A stretch of DNA of 64,000 nucleotides from Patellifolia procumbens (GCA_947645195.1 CANSGD010000967.1:80803-144802), one strand, 5' to 3'. Positions 21,998 to 33,120 are shown, counted from the first letter of the stretch. Made by a program: numbers and translations. Notes: generated by a model not told the origin, from the letters alone.

Positions 21998-23431
21998 GAA
22001 AAAATTGACAAGAACATGTCAAACGATTGGCCATCTTCTATAAATAGGCCAGACTATGGATAATCCATGAACAATCCGAACTATGACACCCATCTTCCAT
22101 AAACAGGCCAAGTGACCTGGTAACCTGTTGTAGCAGGTAAAATTTTTTTTCTTATTTTTTTATTTTAATAACCTGATTTAACTTTAAAAAAACAAAAGCC
22201 CACCCCACCACCTGCCAGCCCTCTTCCCACACCCACACCCACACCACCACAAACTCCATTAACACCACCACAAACCAAAACAAAACCTTCACCCTACCCC
22301 ACTCCCTGCCAGCCCCCTTCCCACCCTGTTTTAGTTTCCCCTAACCCACAGACCTAACCCACGGACACCACCACCCCACCCACTAGAACCGTCCGACACC
22401 ACCACCTCACCCATTTTCATCGTAAGCTGCACTGCAGAAAGGCAAATAATTAAAAGAAATGAGACCTCCAAATTCAAAGCTATGGTGTTTGCTCTTCCTG
22501 CTCCTTTCAATGGCGGATTTAGTCATTGGAAATTCCTTCTTCGAGCCGTTCAACGTCACAAATGACCATCGATCACTTATCATCGCCGATCAGCGTCGTA
22601 TGCTCATCTCCGCCGGCATCCACTACCCTCGCGCTACTCCTCAGGTCATACTTCTTCTATTTCTCAAATCCATCACCCTACCATCAAAACCCACCAAAAT
22701 GTCCTCCACCACCACCGTCTACACCAGATATGCCGCCAAAACCATAACCCGCCCACCTGTTTGCCACCAGAATCCACCGATCATCCCTAATCAATCGAGA
22801 GTTCGACTGCAAAAATTCTCTTTTGACCCTCTTCACTTCTCCTGATATTAAAGCTGTTTATTAACTTTGTGTATGTTGATTAACTTTGCAGGTGGAGCAA
22901 ACAATTGATCAATTTCAGCAAGTGGGTTCGGATATTTTTGATTCTGCACAGAAGGTTTTCCAAGTTGTGGCTGGTGCTTTGAAGCCTGGCATTGATGTAG
23001 CTGCTCCAATTCTGCAGCAGGCTGGAGAGGAGGCACTTAAAGCCGCATCTCCATTGTTTTTGTTGTTGAATTTTTCTGGGTTTTGTGTACTGGATGTGGT
23101 GGTTGCTAGGGAGGGGGAGGTGGAGAGAGAATGAAGGGTGGGCGGCTGGGATTTCAGGGAGGGAAGAGTCTAGAGAGAAAGTGGAGAATGGGTGGCTGTT
23201 GCCTGCTAGTGAAACAAAAGGAAAAAAAAAAAGAGAAAAAAAATAAAATTCATTAAAAGGTCATGTGCTATTCACGTGACCTTAAGGTTTATCTGTTATA
23301 ACAGGTAAACAGGTTAATGGGACTGTTTCTGGAAGATTAGGGTAATAGTTTGGATTGTTCCTGGATTATCAATAGTTCAGCCCTTTTATAGAAGATGGGC
23401 AATAGTTTGGACTGTTGGCGTCAAATTTTCC
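21998..23431 (+). mobile_element. Pack-MULE carrying two captured gene fragments (MULE-2)
   Basis: 1434 bp. The inverted ends (GAAAAAATTGAC left; right end reads GGAAAATTTGACG on the minus strand) extend about 150 bp with moderate divergence. It is flanked by a perfect 9-bp duplication TTAATATTT (21989-21997 and 23432-23440). The hAT copy at 63345 carries one TTAATATTT at the same place (around 63536-63544) with nothing inserted, which proves the limits. The interior holds a beta-galactosidase first exon and a CAS-like exon. There is no transposase. Confidence 0.93.
22459..23134 (+). CDS. Chimeric gene: beta-galactosidase exon 1 fused to CAS-like exon
   Basis: Exon 1 (22459-22644) starts at ATG and encodes 62 residues: a signal peptide (LWCLLFLLLSMADLVIG) then FFEPFNVTNDHRSLII and RRMLISAGIHYPRATP, the conserved N-terminus of plant GH35 beta-galactosidases, ending at CAG|GT where those genes have their first intron. 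Exon 2 (22892-23134) follows TTTGCAG and encodes VEQTIDQFQQVGSDIFDSAQ, VFQVVAGALKPGIDVAAP and QQAGEEALKAASP, resembling the thylakoid calcium-sensing receptor CAS, then a novel tail to TGA. Both boundaries are phase 0, so removing a 247-bp GT-AG intron gives one open frame of 142 residues. The catalytic domain of the galactosidase and the membrane and rhodanese-like parts of CAS are absent. If made, the product would enter the secretory pathway. Expression is unknown. The galactosidase match is strong; the CAS match rests on my memory of the family. Confidence 0.6.
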
Positions 23432-23440
23432 TTAATATTT

Positions 23441-24130
23441 CAGACTTACATAAGATTCATTCCAGTTTTCATCTTTATCTCTCACACTGCATTTCAAACT
23501 CTTTCACAAAAAAAAAAAATTGACACTTGGCAACACACCATTGGTTTATTGGTAGTCTTTGATAAGACTCGCCTTAAGACTCCCCAAATCTTGATCGGAG
23601 TTTATTGGTAGTCTTTGATAAGACTCTCCAAAGTCTTATCTTAAGACTCACCCTTAAGACTGCCTATAAAATTACCCTTATTAGGCGGGTCTGGGTTCAC
23701 TTATATCAGACCCAGACTCGGTCCATATCCTACCCACAGACCCATTTACAAAAAAAAATTAAAAAAAATTTTTTAAGTTGTCAATTATGACTTTATGAAT
23801 TGTTGTGACTATATTTTAAGACATCCAATGATGTAAGTTTAAACATTTAAGATTTTATGATCTATGTTTTATTAATTGTTTCGGAACAACCCTTACTCAT
23901 GGTCACGCAAACCTATAAAATAGGCAAATAAATAAGATTAAAAATGCAAACTTGAAATTCAAAAGGACCCACTGATGACCCTAGACCCATCAAACCCAAA
24001 GGGTCTGGATCTGGATCTGAATCTGAAAATTCCAAACCCAATGAATCTAGGTCGGGTCTGGATCTGAAAGAAATTAATGGTTCTGGGTCGGGTCTGACCC
24101 TGACCCAGACCCTACCCATTGCCATTCCTA
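23441..24130. other. Right part of the hAT-like element
   Basis: It holds repeated CTTAAGACTC / AAGACTCACCC stretches (23560-23660) and GGGTCTGG subterminal repeats up to the right end. The same features occur at 63660-63860 in the second copy. No gene. Confidence 0.6.
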
Positions 24131-24850
24131 CCCACGACTATCCCCCACCCACCCCAAGCCCCCTGAAACCCAGTTCAACCCCAATCATCCTACCAGCGCC
24201 AACAACTTGCTAAGTAAACAAACCATCAATGCTGGGCAGAGAAAATTACAATTTCATTATAAACTTGATTGGTATTTTACCAAACTTGTTATGTATTGTT
24301 GCAGAGATGTGAGAGGTTAGATGATTAAATAACACTTTTAGAGCACAAATTATACTTGATTCATGAAGGGCTAGCATTCAATGGGAAGCGAAAGAAAATA
24401 ACGCAAACTAGATCTCCAGCCAAGAAATATTATCGAGGATTGTCGAGGCGAAGCAGACTCTCCGACGAGTGAAATCGGCAGTTGTCGGCGAGCCAAGAGG
24501 AATGGATTCTCATCTCAAAGCTCATGAAAGATCCCGACAAATGCTAGATGACTTGGAATCAGATTGATGAAGAAAGCAAGGACTCTCTCAGAAAAGAGTA
24601 GACTTTCAATAATTTTTTGGGTTTCTTCATCTCTTTGGCAACCTCAAGCTTTAAAATAAAAATATTAATATCAACCTACCACTAAAATCCCAGATGAATT
24701 TCCATATGATATCTTGGTGGAGGTTGATATTAATATTTTTATTTTCATATGGAAATATTAATATCAACCTACCGTTCCCCTTCCCCCTGTTCCCGAAACC
24801 CCTCCCCGAAATCCATCATCCCTGCTACCCCTTCCCTGATCCCGCCAACC
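24131..24850 (+). repeat. Repeat A copy 2 (partial)
   Basis: It starts exactly at the hAT-like right end and aligns with 4186-4270 followed by 14465-15077, that is, with copy 1 minus the copia insertion. It includes the coding-like block 24427-24567 (SRIVEAKQTLRRVKS). The left third of the repeat is missing. An inverted pair TATTAATATCAACCT / AGGTTGATATTAATA is conserved. Confidence 0.85.
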
Positions 24851-25185
24851 CATGATAACCCGCAATGTCCAGCTCCACCCTAACCTACCCATCCGCAAGT
24901 ACACCAATTGGTTTTGGTGGAAAATTTGATTTGGGGTGTAAACGACTATATTTTTCGACGAAAAATTAACACAAAAAAGTTTGACATTTTATATTATTTG
25001 TCTTAAAATTTCGTTCATTAATTTACTCATTTATACCTATAAATCGCTCACTTAAAATGTGTAAACAAAAAACATCGCATTTTAAAAAAAAACAGAGAAA
25101 ATAATAACAAGTTGATAAAGGTAGCCGACACTTGTAAAAGAAAAGTCTGCAAGCAGCTTCACACAAGTACAATTACTTAGTTAAA
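24851..25185. other. Spacer, no gene seen
   Basis: AT-rich sequence after repeat A copy 2. Nothing is recognised. Confidence 0.4.
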
Positions 25186-25303
25186 AAAGAAAAGTCTTAG
25201 ACAACGTAAATCAAAGCTTGTCATAGTTAAAGCTAAGCATGACTAAAAGCAGTAGTAGAATGACTAGAATCGATGGAGAAATATCTAGTGTTATCGATTA
25301 AAA
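25186..25303 (+). pseudogene. Truncated duplicate of the 26.07-kb peptide gene start
   Basis: The stretch 25186-25261 matches 26018-26095: AAAGAAAAGTCTT, then TTTGTCATAGTT or its close variant, then ATGACTAAAAGCAGTAG. The ATG at 25239 opens a frame that reads MTKSSSRMTRID and stops near 25302 before any signal peptide. It is a 5' fragment of the gene or its duplicated flank. Confidence 0.6.
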
Positions 25304-25352
25304 CGGAATAGGTTAACTTTTCGCTACGACCCCACGGTTGGTCATTTAAAAA

Positions 25353-25612
25353 TACTACTATCTCCATTTTTTTTAATATGCACATTTTTTTATTTTGGGG
25401 TGTTTTTTTAATTGGTACCTTTCTACCTTTTGTCATAAATGGAAGGTTGGCCCACCTAATTATTACACTTCTCTCCTACTTTTTCTTTCCTTCTCTCTAA
25501 CTTTTTCATTTTTTCCTTACTTTTACTAACCTTCTCTCTTACTTTTGCACTTTTATCTTGTTTCTAGTGCAAAGCCTTAGGTACATGTTAAAAAAAACGG
25601 AAGGAGTACTAG
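25353..25612. repeat. Stowaway-like MITE (family 1)
   Basis: The ends pair: ACTACTATCTCCATTTTTTTT on the left and, on the minus strand at the right, TAGTACTCCTTCCGTTTTTTTT, followed by similar A/T-rich arms. It is about 260 bp with TA-flanked ends and no ORF. Tc1/mariner-type MITEs have this form. Confidence 0.65.
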
Positions 25613-25724
25613 ACAACAAATTTAATGCATTAGAACAATTACTGTAGCAGAAAATACAGAAAGCTGTAAATTCTGTACAAGTGCTTCTCATCCACATACA
25701 ATATCCACAGTATGTAGTTATATA

Positions 25725-25969
25725 CTACCTCTGTTTCGCAATACATGCAACATATACATCTTTTGGATGTTTTGCAATACATGCAACATTACCTTTAATA
25801 ATTAGTCTTTTTAGTTAAAAAGACACTTGTATCCCTACTTTTCCACTCACATATAAACTACTTTATTCTTTATTACATGGGTAATAAAGACAATTTGCAC
25901 TATCTCTCTTCCCTTCCTTGGTCCATATGCCAAACCTCCAACGTTGCATGTATTGCGCAACGGAGCTAG
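25725..25969. repeat. Stowaway-like MITE (family 2, copy 1)
   Basis: 245 bp flanked by TA on both sides. The inverted ends are CTACCTCTGTTTCGCAATAC and, on the minus strand, CTAGCTCCGTTGCGCAATAC. It is nearly identical in layout and sequence to 53624-53864. Confidence 0.88.
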
Positions 25970-26069
25970 TATAATCTCTACCATCTAGCAGTACCTTCTC
26001 AAAAATATACTACTAGTTATAAAGAAAAGTCTTGAACGAAATAAATATTTAGTTTGTCATAGTTGAAGG

Positions 26070-26306
26070 ATGACTAAAAGCAGTAGCAGAAGCTGTGGTG
26101 GAAGAACTACTGTTGTCTATTTCTTTAACCTACTTCTTCTCGTGTTTGTCCTCATCAATTCTCTGGCCAAACATGCTATTGCGGGCAGGGATGGGGGAAC
26201 CCCAACGGGCACGTATACGGGCGGGAACAGTCCTCCGAGTTATCTCAGACGGCGGTGTTCAGCAAAGTCGTGTCCCCGCAGTCCACCAACGACGCCCGGC
26301 AACTAA
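26070..26306 (+). CDS. Small secreted-peptide-like protein, 78 aa
   Basis: ATG at 26070. Residues 1-14 are basic and Ser-rich; residues 15-38 form a hydrophobic signal peptide (VVYFFNLLLLVFVLINSLA); the remaining 40 residues are Gly/Thr/Pro/Arg-rich with two Cys (RRRCSAKSCPRSPPTTPGN) and end at TAA. This is the form of a plant secreted signalling or defence peptide precursor, but I do not recognise a family. The start is supported by the partial duplicate at 25239, which shares the first seven residues. A second frame overlaps (26095-26385) and has no such features. Two Stowaway-like MITEs lie just upstream and could affect its promoter. Confidence 0.45.
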   Translation: MTKSSSRSCGGRTTVVYFFNLLLLVFVLINSLAKHAIAGRDGGTPTGTYTGGNSPPSYLRRRCSAKSCPRSPPTTPGN

Positions 26307-27690
26307 GTATATCCCCCTGTTCGAGGTCCAATTTCAGTTATCATGCCTAACGTACAATCATTGTAGCCGATCCCCCAGGCACTAGTAGTACTTATTATGT
26401 CCCATGTCCAGCATCTGCAGTGTGTATACTGTATCCATATTATGTGTGTCCTTTCTTTGCAGTCCTCGTTAAATACTCTTTCCCACTCCGAATGTATGGT
26501 AATTAAGCAAATAAGGAAGCTAATTTGTTCCCTCATATCACCATATACCATAATTCAGCATCTTTATTTGCCCTTTTCTTCATCATGTCTTATTTTAGAT
26601 CTATGTATTTATGTTTATCATGTAACTTTCTTAATTATAAAGTAACTTTTCTTCGTTGTTGATCATGGGTATATTGGAATCAAATTAAAATTAGTCAAAT
26701 AGTTTTTCTAATAATTGTTAGGATTGTTTTATATATTATGGTGTTTGGGCAGTTTTAAAAATTGGTAATTAATATGGAACCATAAGGTGTTAGTCAACGA
26801 AGAGAAAATTGGACATCATTTGCTAATCTAAATTGAAACTTTAAGGAATTCACTGCACTGATAAAAAGATTAAAAACATGCAAAAAGGAAAGGTTTACTT
26901 TCCTTGCTGTGTTTATGTTGATTGATCCTAAAAGGTTAATTATATAAAGACCTTCACTGCAATAGTTGCGAATATTAATTTGAGTGAAATTGAGTGATTT
27001 AGATTAGAGGAAATGAGATAATGGAGAATGGAAATCATACCGACTGACAGAAATTATTCTATCTGAACTTTTGGAGGACATTGATTAATTCACGTGTGAT
27101 GCCTAGATAGAGGAATTCGGTTTACATTGAAAATTTTTGGAAGACATGAGGAGTACTGTTACCTAATTCGTGGTACACGAATGGGTATGAAATAGGTATG
27201 GAAGCCGAATTCATTACCTAATATTATTAATTTAGCCCAAAAGTATATCACTTGCACGGTTTCAGGTATCCCGCGGTCCTGGTGGTTTAACGAATTAAGT
27301 AACACTAGTGAATGTAACTTTTAGTGACAACATATTCTTTTTTCTTGATAATGTCGTGCTTTTCTCAATGTTGTGCATATGGTGGTTTGTTCTCCATGTT
27401 TGGATTGGTGATAGAGTTGCTGATAGCTGGTAGGTGGCTAACTATGAACTCCTACGTAAGTAGGTTGTTTGGAGGGAAAATTGGATTTAATGGGTGGGAA
27501 GAGATCGAAGAACACAAAGACTTCAAGAATTAGTTTAGTACTCCTTACTTTTGTTCTAAAAATTTAGATAGAAGATGGGAATTAGAGTTTAAGATTAACA
27601 ATTGTAACACGTTGCATGCTTTATTTTGACGGGAATGATCTTTTGAATCAAATGACATGTTTTATATTTTGTCATATCTGGTTTATTTAT
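26307..27690. other. Intergenic, no gene supported
   Basis: It contains the possible 3' untranslated region of the peptide ORF and AT-rich sequence. ORFs at 26397-26645, 27324-27533 and 27616-27882 have no domain or compositional support. Confidence 0.5.
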
Positions 27691-28835
27691 TGTTATTCTA
27701 GTATGAACACTAGATCAACTAGGGGGATGAATTGTAATTGTGGAGATTTTCGACTCTTTTTGCGGATAATTAAAACTTGTAAACTAATAAAGAGAATGAG
27801 GAATAAAAGGAACACAAAGAGATACTTTAACAAGGTTTTCTTCCAAAATTCTCTAGGAAGAAACCTTGCCTCTTATTTATAATAGTAATTACAACCTATT
27901 ATAAATCCTCACTCTCTTCCTCTAGTATCCTGCTCCCAGTCACCTTGTTCCCCCTAAACACATGACTTTTCTCACTTGACTTAACTCAAAGTATTCTCTT
28001 TCTCTCTTTTTGTCTCTTGATCACAAATATTTTATTATTTAAATCTCACCCACCCAATAGTCAAAAATAATACAATGATTAATACTTTGAAGAGAGTAAA
28101 AACGAATAAACTTTCTAATATATAAAGCTTGTAAATCTCAAAAGAAGTTTATTTTGGTTTTCCTTGTGCTATATTGGAGATTTCAACAGCTCCTATTTTT
28201 GCTCCACTAAGTAGATATGGGTGTGTGCTTGAAAGTAGCCCATGAATAAACTGTTGTTGTAGTCGTTATGCCCATGAAGCTTGCCCACAAAGTCCACGTC
28301 ATGTTAGCCACACGTTCCACTAAATCAACATGCAATTAGTTTGTTTGACTCCTGAATACTTGGTAGTTAGTTGGACCTCTAAGATTCTAGGAACTGATTG
28401 ACCAATTAGTTTCTGGTCTTTCTAGAATTCAGGAACTACTGCCAGAATGAGTTTCCTCCATTATATCTCGGTTGTTGATGTTTGTTGCACACTTATTTAG
28501 ATTCGTTCAAACCTGTACAAACATAACAAACCAATACTCCAACAAATATCATGGAAATTATTTTATTTAAAATAATATTCCATGCTATTAGGTTTATTCA
28601 AAGCATAAACCAACAAGTTTATTTGACTGCATACAATAACAAGTTTAAATAACTTGACTATGTTAAACTCATAACCATTTCTCCACAAGTCATAATTAAA
28701 CTAATTATTTCTATAAGACACATCAAGAACATGAAACAAAACAATTCATATACTAAATTAAATTCTAAGTTAAATAAATAAATCCTAGACTCAATAAGGC
28801 ATATGTGTACGGTTATTGATCCTAAATTTGTCATT
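27691..28835 (-). repeat. Lone copia LTR related to the 4.3-kb element
   Basis: It begins TGTTATTCTAG and follows the same order of blocks as 4271-5368: GGATGAATTG, TTATTTATAATAGTAATTACA, CTCTAGTATCCTGCTCCCAG, CTTGACTTAACTC and so on, with clear divergence. It is oriented like the 4.3-kb element. The right end is blurred near 28835, shortly after TTTGTCATT; no ACAACA end or target duplication is visible, so it may be a solo LTR with a damaged end. Confidence 0.75.
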
Positions 28836-29450
28836 GGTACATTTTTTAAGTGACCATTTAGCATTTCTACCCATTTTTGGGGGGTTAATAATAATCATGA
28901 AAACTACTTTAAATACTACTTGAGAAGGATAACATATTTTGGGCGGTTAATAAAGCCATAGGTACATCTTGTAACTGACCATTAATTCAGCATTTCATTC
29001 GATTATTTTGATTGGTTTGGCAACGCATAAAACCCCTTTATGTTATGTCCATAATACTATACAACCGCATAGTCGTTGAGAGGCTAGACCTATTCCAAAC
29101 AGATTCAAGAGTTGGCGAGTAACCTTCATTTAAACCTAGCCCTTACCCGACCCGATTACTTAAACGTGTCAAAATTATTGACCCTAACACAACCTGTTAT
29201 TGCCTAAAACCAGTTTATGTCCTGTCCATTGATCACATGCACCGTGTACATAGTAGGATATGTTCCGAAAGCAAAGTAATACTAATAATACTTAATTAAA
29301 ACATGACTAGACATATGTTTCAAAATATACAAAATAAAACATAGTTAAGTAAGTGCTACATAACAGAATATTCAACAATAACATGTCCCGAAACATAATT
29401 AATAATAAGCTTCAGTCATATACTTCGACCCCGTAAAATCTACTTCGAAC
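28836..29450. other. Non-coding stretch before the B3-type gene
   Basis: It has two weak repeats of a GGTACAT...GTGACCATT...AGCATTTC pattern (28837-28872 and 28960-28998). No gene. Confidence 0.4.
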
Positions 29451-30410
29451 CTACATCCATATACTCTTTTTGAATAACTTTACAAGGAAAGTGACGCGTT
29501 GTTTCCCCACGAGCTCAAATGTGCAAATGTCGTCAGGCCCAACTCAACATCTACAATGAATTGCTTCAAGCCAGTCAGTGCCCATGCCGGGGTTTTCTTG
29601 CGTGGGAAGGTATTTTTCAGTTTGACTTCCCACTTATTACCGGCCGCATCACTCAGAGTTGCAATTCTGCCGGTCCTTTCCATCATGTTCTCTTTTACAA
29701 AAGACTTGGACATAGTCTGCAAAAGTTTCATACTCAATAATTTCAAACATACAATTGGAATAATTTTAACAAACCCAATACTTACCACGACACCATAAGT
29801 AAGCACGACATCTTTAGTGAGGCTATGAAATAGGGACGGAACCTGAAGGTGTTCCAAGTGTAGGCCATGCAGCAAGTAAAGTTTCTCGGTCTTTCATCCA
29901 TTTTGGTTTACGCCCCCGCCGATTAATATTAAGTGGATCCATTTTATCTTATAATTCAAATGCCTTGGATACCCCTGATTCGTGCACAACATCTACTGTG
30001 AATACTGAGTTCCCAATGTATGCGATGAGTATTGTGTCCCCGACTTCAATTGAGTTCTGCTGAATAAATTTCGACCATCCTCTACGGAATGTCAGCTTTT
30101 GATTCATACCATCTGGCACGAAATCCTGTTCAATAACCCAAAAGTCCTTGCTATTGGCACGGCGGAGTAAGGTTTTCCATGTTGCAGCGAGAGTGATGAG
30201 TGACTTCACATAAACCAAAGGCACCTCCTGAAATTTATCCAAAACATCGAGTTAATACCCAATTGGAAGCCATTTCGGTAACCATTTCGGGTGTGAACGT
30301 AATCGGAAACTAGCATGTTCTTCTGGCAGCGTCTGATTCCACAGCGTGTTCAATATATCTGCTGCCCGTCGATCGAGTTCAGCAGAACTAGATTGACTCC
30401 CTGACTCCAT
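29451..30410 (-). pseudogene. Broken B3-domain (REM-like) gene
   Basis: It opens with ATG at 30410 (MESGSQSSSAELDRRAADIL), reaches an in-frame TAA near 30253, then continues in frame into a first B3-like domain: KFQEVPLVYVKSL, KDFWVIEQDF, KLTFRRGWSKFIQQNSIEVGD and NSVFTVDVVHESG. After another stop comes a linker (RRGRKPKWMKDRETLLAAW), then a second B3 domain with a 68-bp GT-AG intron (29718-29785): MSKSFVKENM, GRIATLSDAAGNKWEVKL, and in a shifted frame PDDICTFELVGKQRVTFLV to TAG at 29451. Two B3 domains and the GW..F..N...GD pattern point to the plant REM-type DNA-binding family. At least two stops and two shifts make it a pseudogene, possibly carried by a transposon. Confidence 0.75.
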
Positions 30411-31572
30411 TAGGCCTATTAGTCGACGACAATGAGAAGTGAAGAAAGCCTAAATGCTACCCCCACATTAATCCAACCAAAAGTCATTTAAAATCCATCA
30501 GCATCTTAAAATAAAACTCAAATCACATAAAAAAGGTTAATCAAATAAAAAAATTCAATCACATTACCACACATTTTATTTGTAGGAGAGACTAGAGAGA
30601 GACATAGAGAGAGCAGGGGCTAAGAAAGCATCAGCCACCGACAAAATTATCAGATAATATAAAATGGAATTCTACAATACATATTCTAATATTGGTTAAG
30701 AAATTTATTATTGCGTTTACATGATTTCAAGTTTGCAAAATCAAGAATTCAAATAAAGAAGAAGTTAAACCAAAGATTACCACTTTTCACACTAAGATTG
30801 CAATAACTGTCAAAATAAACCACAAAGATTGGCATATAAATTTACATCAAACTATTAAAAAGATAAATCTGGAGATTTCACTTACTGATTGTGGTGCTTG
30901 GAAGATGAAGAAGAGTGCGAGAAATGAATTGAAAATATGTTGAGGAAGATGGGGTGAGTGGGGAGGAATATAGTGGGTAAGTAAGGAAAGTTTTTTTTAA
31001 CTTATGGGATTCTGGGAAGTTGAACGAGATAAATTACTTATATTTATTGATGTCCAATAAAAAAATTCAGGAAAGTTATTAAAATGGAAATAATGTAAAT
31101 TATTGTCAGATCTTAATTTTTAAACACGAGTATCATTTCACGGCGATGCTCCTTATGTTTCGTACTTTAAATTTTATTAGTGGTTACAGATAACAAATGT
31201 GAAAAATATAATTAAAAACAACAATTTATAAATATGGTCATCAAAAGTGGCAAATTGACCGAATTGGTTAAAAATAAGTGACCCACAACAAAAATTTGGT
31301 AAATAGGCTTGCTCTCAAGACAATTGGTAATTAAAAAAAGATCGGGCGATATTTAGGCCATTTTTCTTTTACTTTCAAATTGGGTATATAGTGTGTAGTA
31401 ATAGGAGAAGTTTATTAGAAAAAAACACGAGATATATGTACAAAAGACATGTTAATACGCGCAGTGATTGTTGATCATGTTCAGAATAATTATAAAAATC
31501 CAACAACCATAAATGTTGTTTGGATTCTATGTTATTTATCAGACTGACGTAAAAATGAATTTTATATAGTTA
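30411..31572. other. Intergenic, upstream of the B3-type gene
   Basis: AT-rich, with GAGAGAGAC repeats near 30585-30615. No gene was found. Confidence 0.45.
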
Positions 31573-31690
31573 AATGTCGTTTGAGCGCAATATTTTTTAC
31601 CAACTTGTCGTTGGAGCATAACTTTCTTTTTTAAACCAATTTGTCATCGGAGCAAGTTTTTTTACCAAATTGTCGTTGAGGGGCAATTGT
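31573..31690. repeat. Four degenerate tandem units of about 30-36 bp
   Basis: Units built on (A)A(C/T)TTGTCGTTGGAGCA...TTTTTTACC start near 31573, 31602, 31638 and 31667. Not coding. Confidence 0.7.
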
Positions 31691-31744
31691 GTTTCATAAG
31701 TTTGGCCAATTGGCCATTCAAAAGTTGCAACATAGAAATTGCTT

Positions 31745-31860
31745 TTTTCAAAAGATGTGTTCAAAGTTTGGCAATGTCAAGGATATATTAAGTACATATC
31801 CAATACGTATCAAAATGTATACAATAATCTAAGCACCAAAATAAGTTATGGAGCTGTCAA
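31745..31860. repeat. Dispersed repeat, copy 1 (partner at 34470-34590)
   Basis: It shares AAAAGATGTGTT, TTTGGCAATG, GGATATAT, ACAATAATCTAAG and ACCAAAATAA in order with 34470-34590. This links the two ends of the 31-35 kb region. Confidence 0.7.
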
Positions 31861-31910
31861 ATAATAGTAATGTTTATGCTTTGATTTATTAGTAGTGCAT
31901 CGAGTTAAAT

Positions 31911-31936
31911 ATAGATTAGATTAGATTAGATTATAT
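31911..31936. repeat. (AGATT)n microsatellite
   Basis: About five tandem AGATT units. Confidence 0.85.
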
Positions 31937-32597
31937 TCGTGAATCGGTTAATAAGGGAAGTAAACCAAATTGGAAATAAAAGCGTATCTCCCCATACGCA
32001 TTGGAAGACCAAGCCAAGCATCGACCGAGTGATAGACGTACAATCTTTTTAATTATATGGTTAAGCAACTATCTATCTAATTCTGTTTTTGCAACAACAA
32101 AAAGCCCTTAATCATATAAGCATGAAGACGTGAATTAAGATGTTCAATTTTAAGAGTTTATTGCTTATGTGTAGAGAATAAGTCATTATATGGGTTAAGT
32201 AGTTACCAATGAAACCAACTTCTAACCCTTTTTCCTAGGTGTGAAGGTAATGATGGCAAGTGGCCTCTCACCTAGGTCTAGCCCTTTTACCAATAGAGAA
32301 AATCCTGATTTTATTTTAAAATTGGTCATCATTATAACATCTTACACTTGACTAACTTAATCACCTATCACTTCACATAAGCAAGTGGTAGGATAGTAGC
32401 AATCTAAGAAATTGGAAAATAAGTATTGGTTCATCTTATATTTGGTCATTAATCACCATTTCATTATGTTGTTCTTATGTTGTTGGACACGTATAAACAC
32501 TGTTTATGTAGTATTGTAAACTGTTTATTGGGTTGTTTTTATTTTAATGTTCTTATGAATGTTTTAGGTTTACAATAATACTTATTGCGTATTTTGT

Positions 32598-32700
32598 TGT
32601 CAATAAAAACTTATGATTTTGGCAATTAAAACAAATTTGAGCACCTCTCCCCATGTATAAAAGCTATGATAGGGATGACCAAAAATCCGGATTTCACTAA
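32598..32700. repeat. Dispersed repeat with CTCCCCATGTATAAAAG, copy 1
   Basis: It contains TTGTTGTCAATAAAAACTTA, AAAACAAATT, GAGCAC-TCTCC and ATGTATAAAAG, then GATGACC. Further copies lie at about 33045-33120 and 35075-35235. Confidence 0.65.
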
Positions 32701-33044
32701 TACCAAAAAAACCTAAATCCTACTCCCTTGACCTCTCAAATCAGCATTAATACCCGTTTCCAAAGTTTTCTTCTTTGCCAAAGACTTTCCTACTACCAAA
32801 CGACAATAGGTATGGCTAAAGATATTACACAAAACACCCATATATTATTTTAATTACCAGTACAAAGGCATTACAAAAAATAAAACTACAATTGCCAAAT
32901 ATTAAATTTATAACCGCCTAAAAACAAAACTGGAAATAATAACTAAAGGTTAGTTTGTAAATTTTTAATTAACTGTATATTTTAATATTAATGCTATTTG
33001 TTTCAGTTTTGAAAAATTACTAAATTAGTAATATGTATTAGCTA

Positions 33045-33120
33045 TCAATTAAAACAAATATTAGACACGTCTCCTCATGTGTAAAAGATATGATGGGTAT
33101 GACCACAAAACCACACTTTC
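33045..33120. repeat. Dispersed repeat, copy 2
   Basis: It shares AAAACAAAT, ACACGTCTCC, CATGTGTAAAAG and TATGATGGGTATGACC with the copies at 32598 and 35075. Confidence 0.6.

Larger units (their letters stand above)
21796..24130. mobile_element. hAT-like non-autonomous element, split by the Pack-MULE
   Basis: The ends are inverted: TAGTGATGGCAAT at 21796 and, on the minus strand from 24130, TAGGAATGGCAATGGGT. Both run into GGGTCTGGGTC-type repeats. Such TAGGGATGGCAA...GGGTC ends are typical of plant hAT-derived elements. Without the MULE it is about 0.9 kb. A second copy begins at 63345 and aligns along its visible length. No 8-bp target duplication is visible (ATGACCTA left, CCCACGAC right), so one end may be altered. 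It contains no transposase. Confidence 0.7.

Noticed and set aside
26095..26385. 96-aa ORF overlapping the secreted-peptide ORF in another frame
   Set aside because: No signal peptide or domain; the 26070 frame has both a coherent N-terminus and a duplicate of its start.
30230..30270. A 35-nt intron in the B3-type gene that would remove the TAA near 30253
   Set aside because: Far shorter than plant introns, so the TAA is treated as a real stop.
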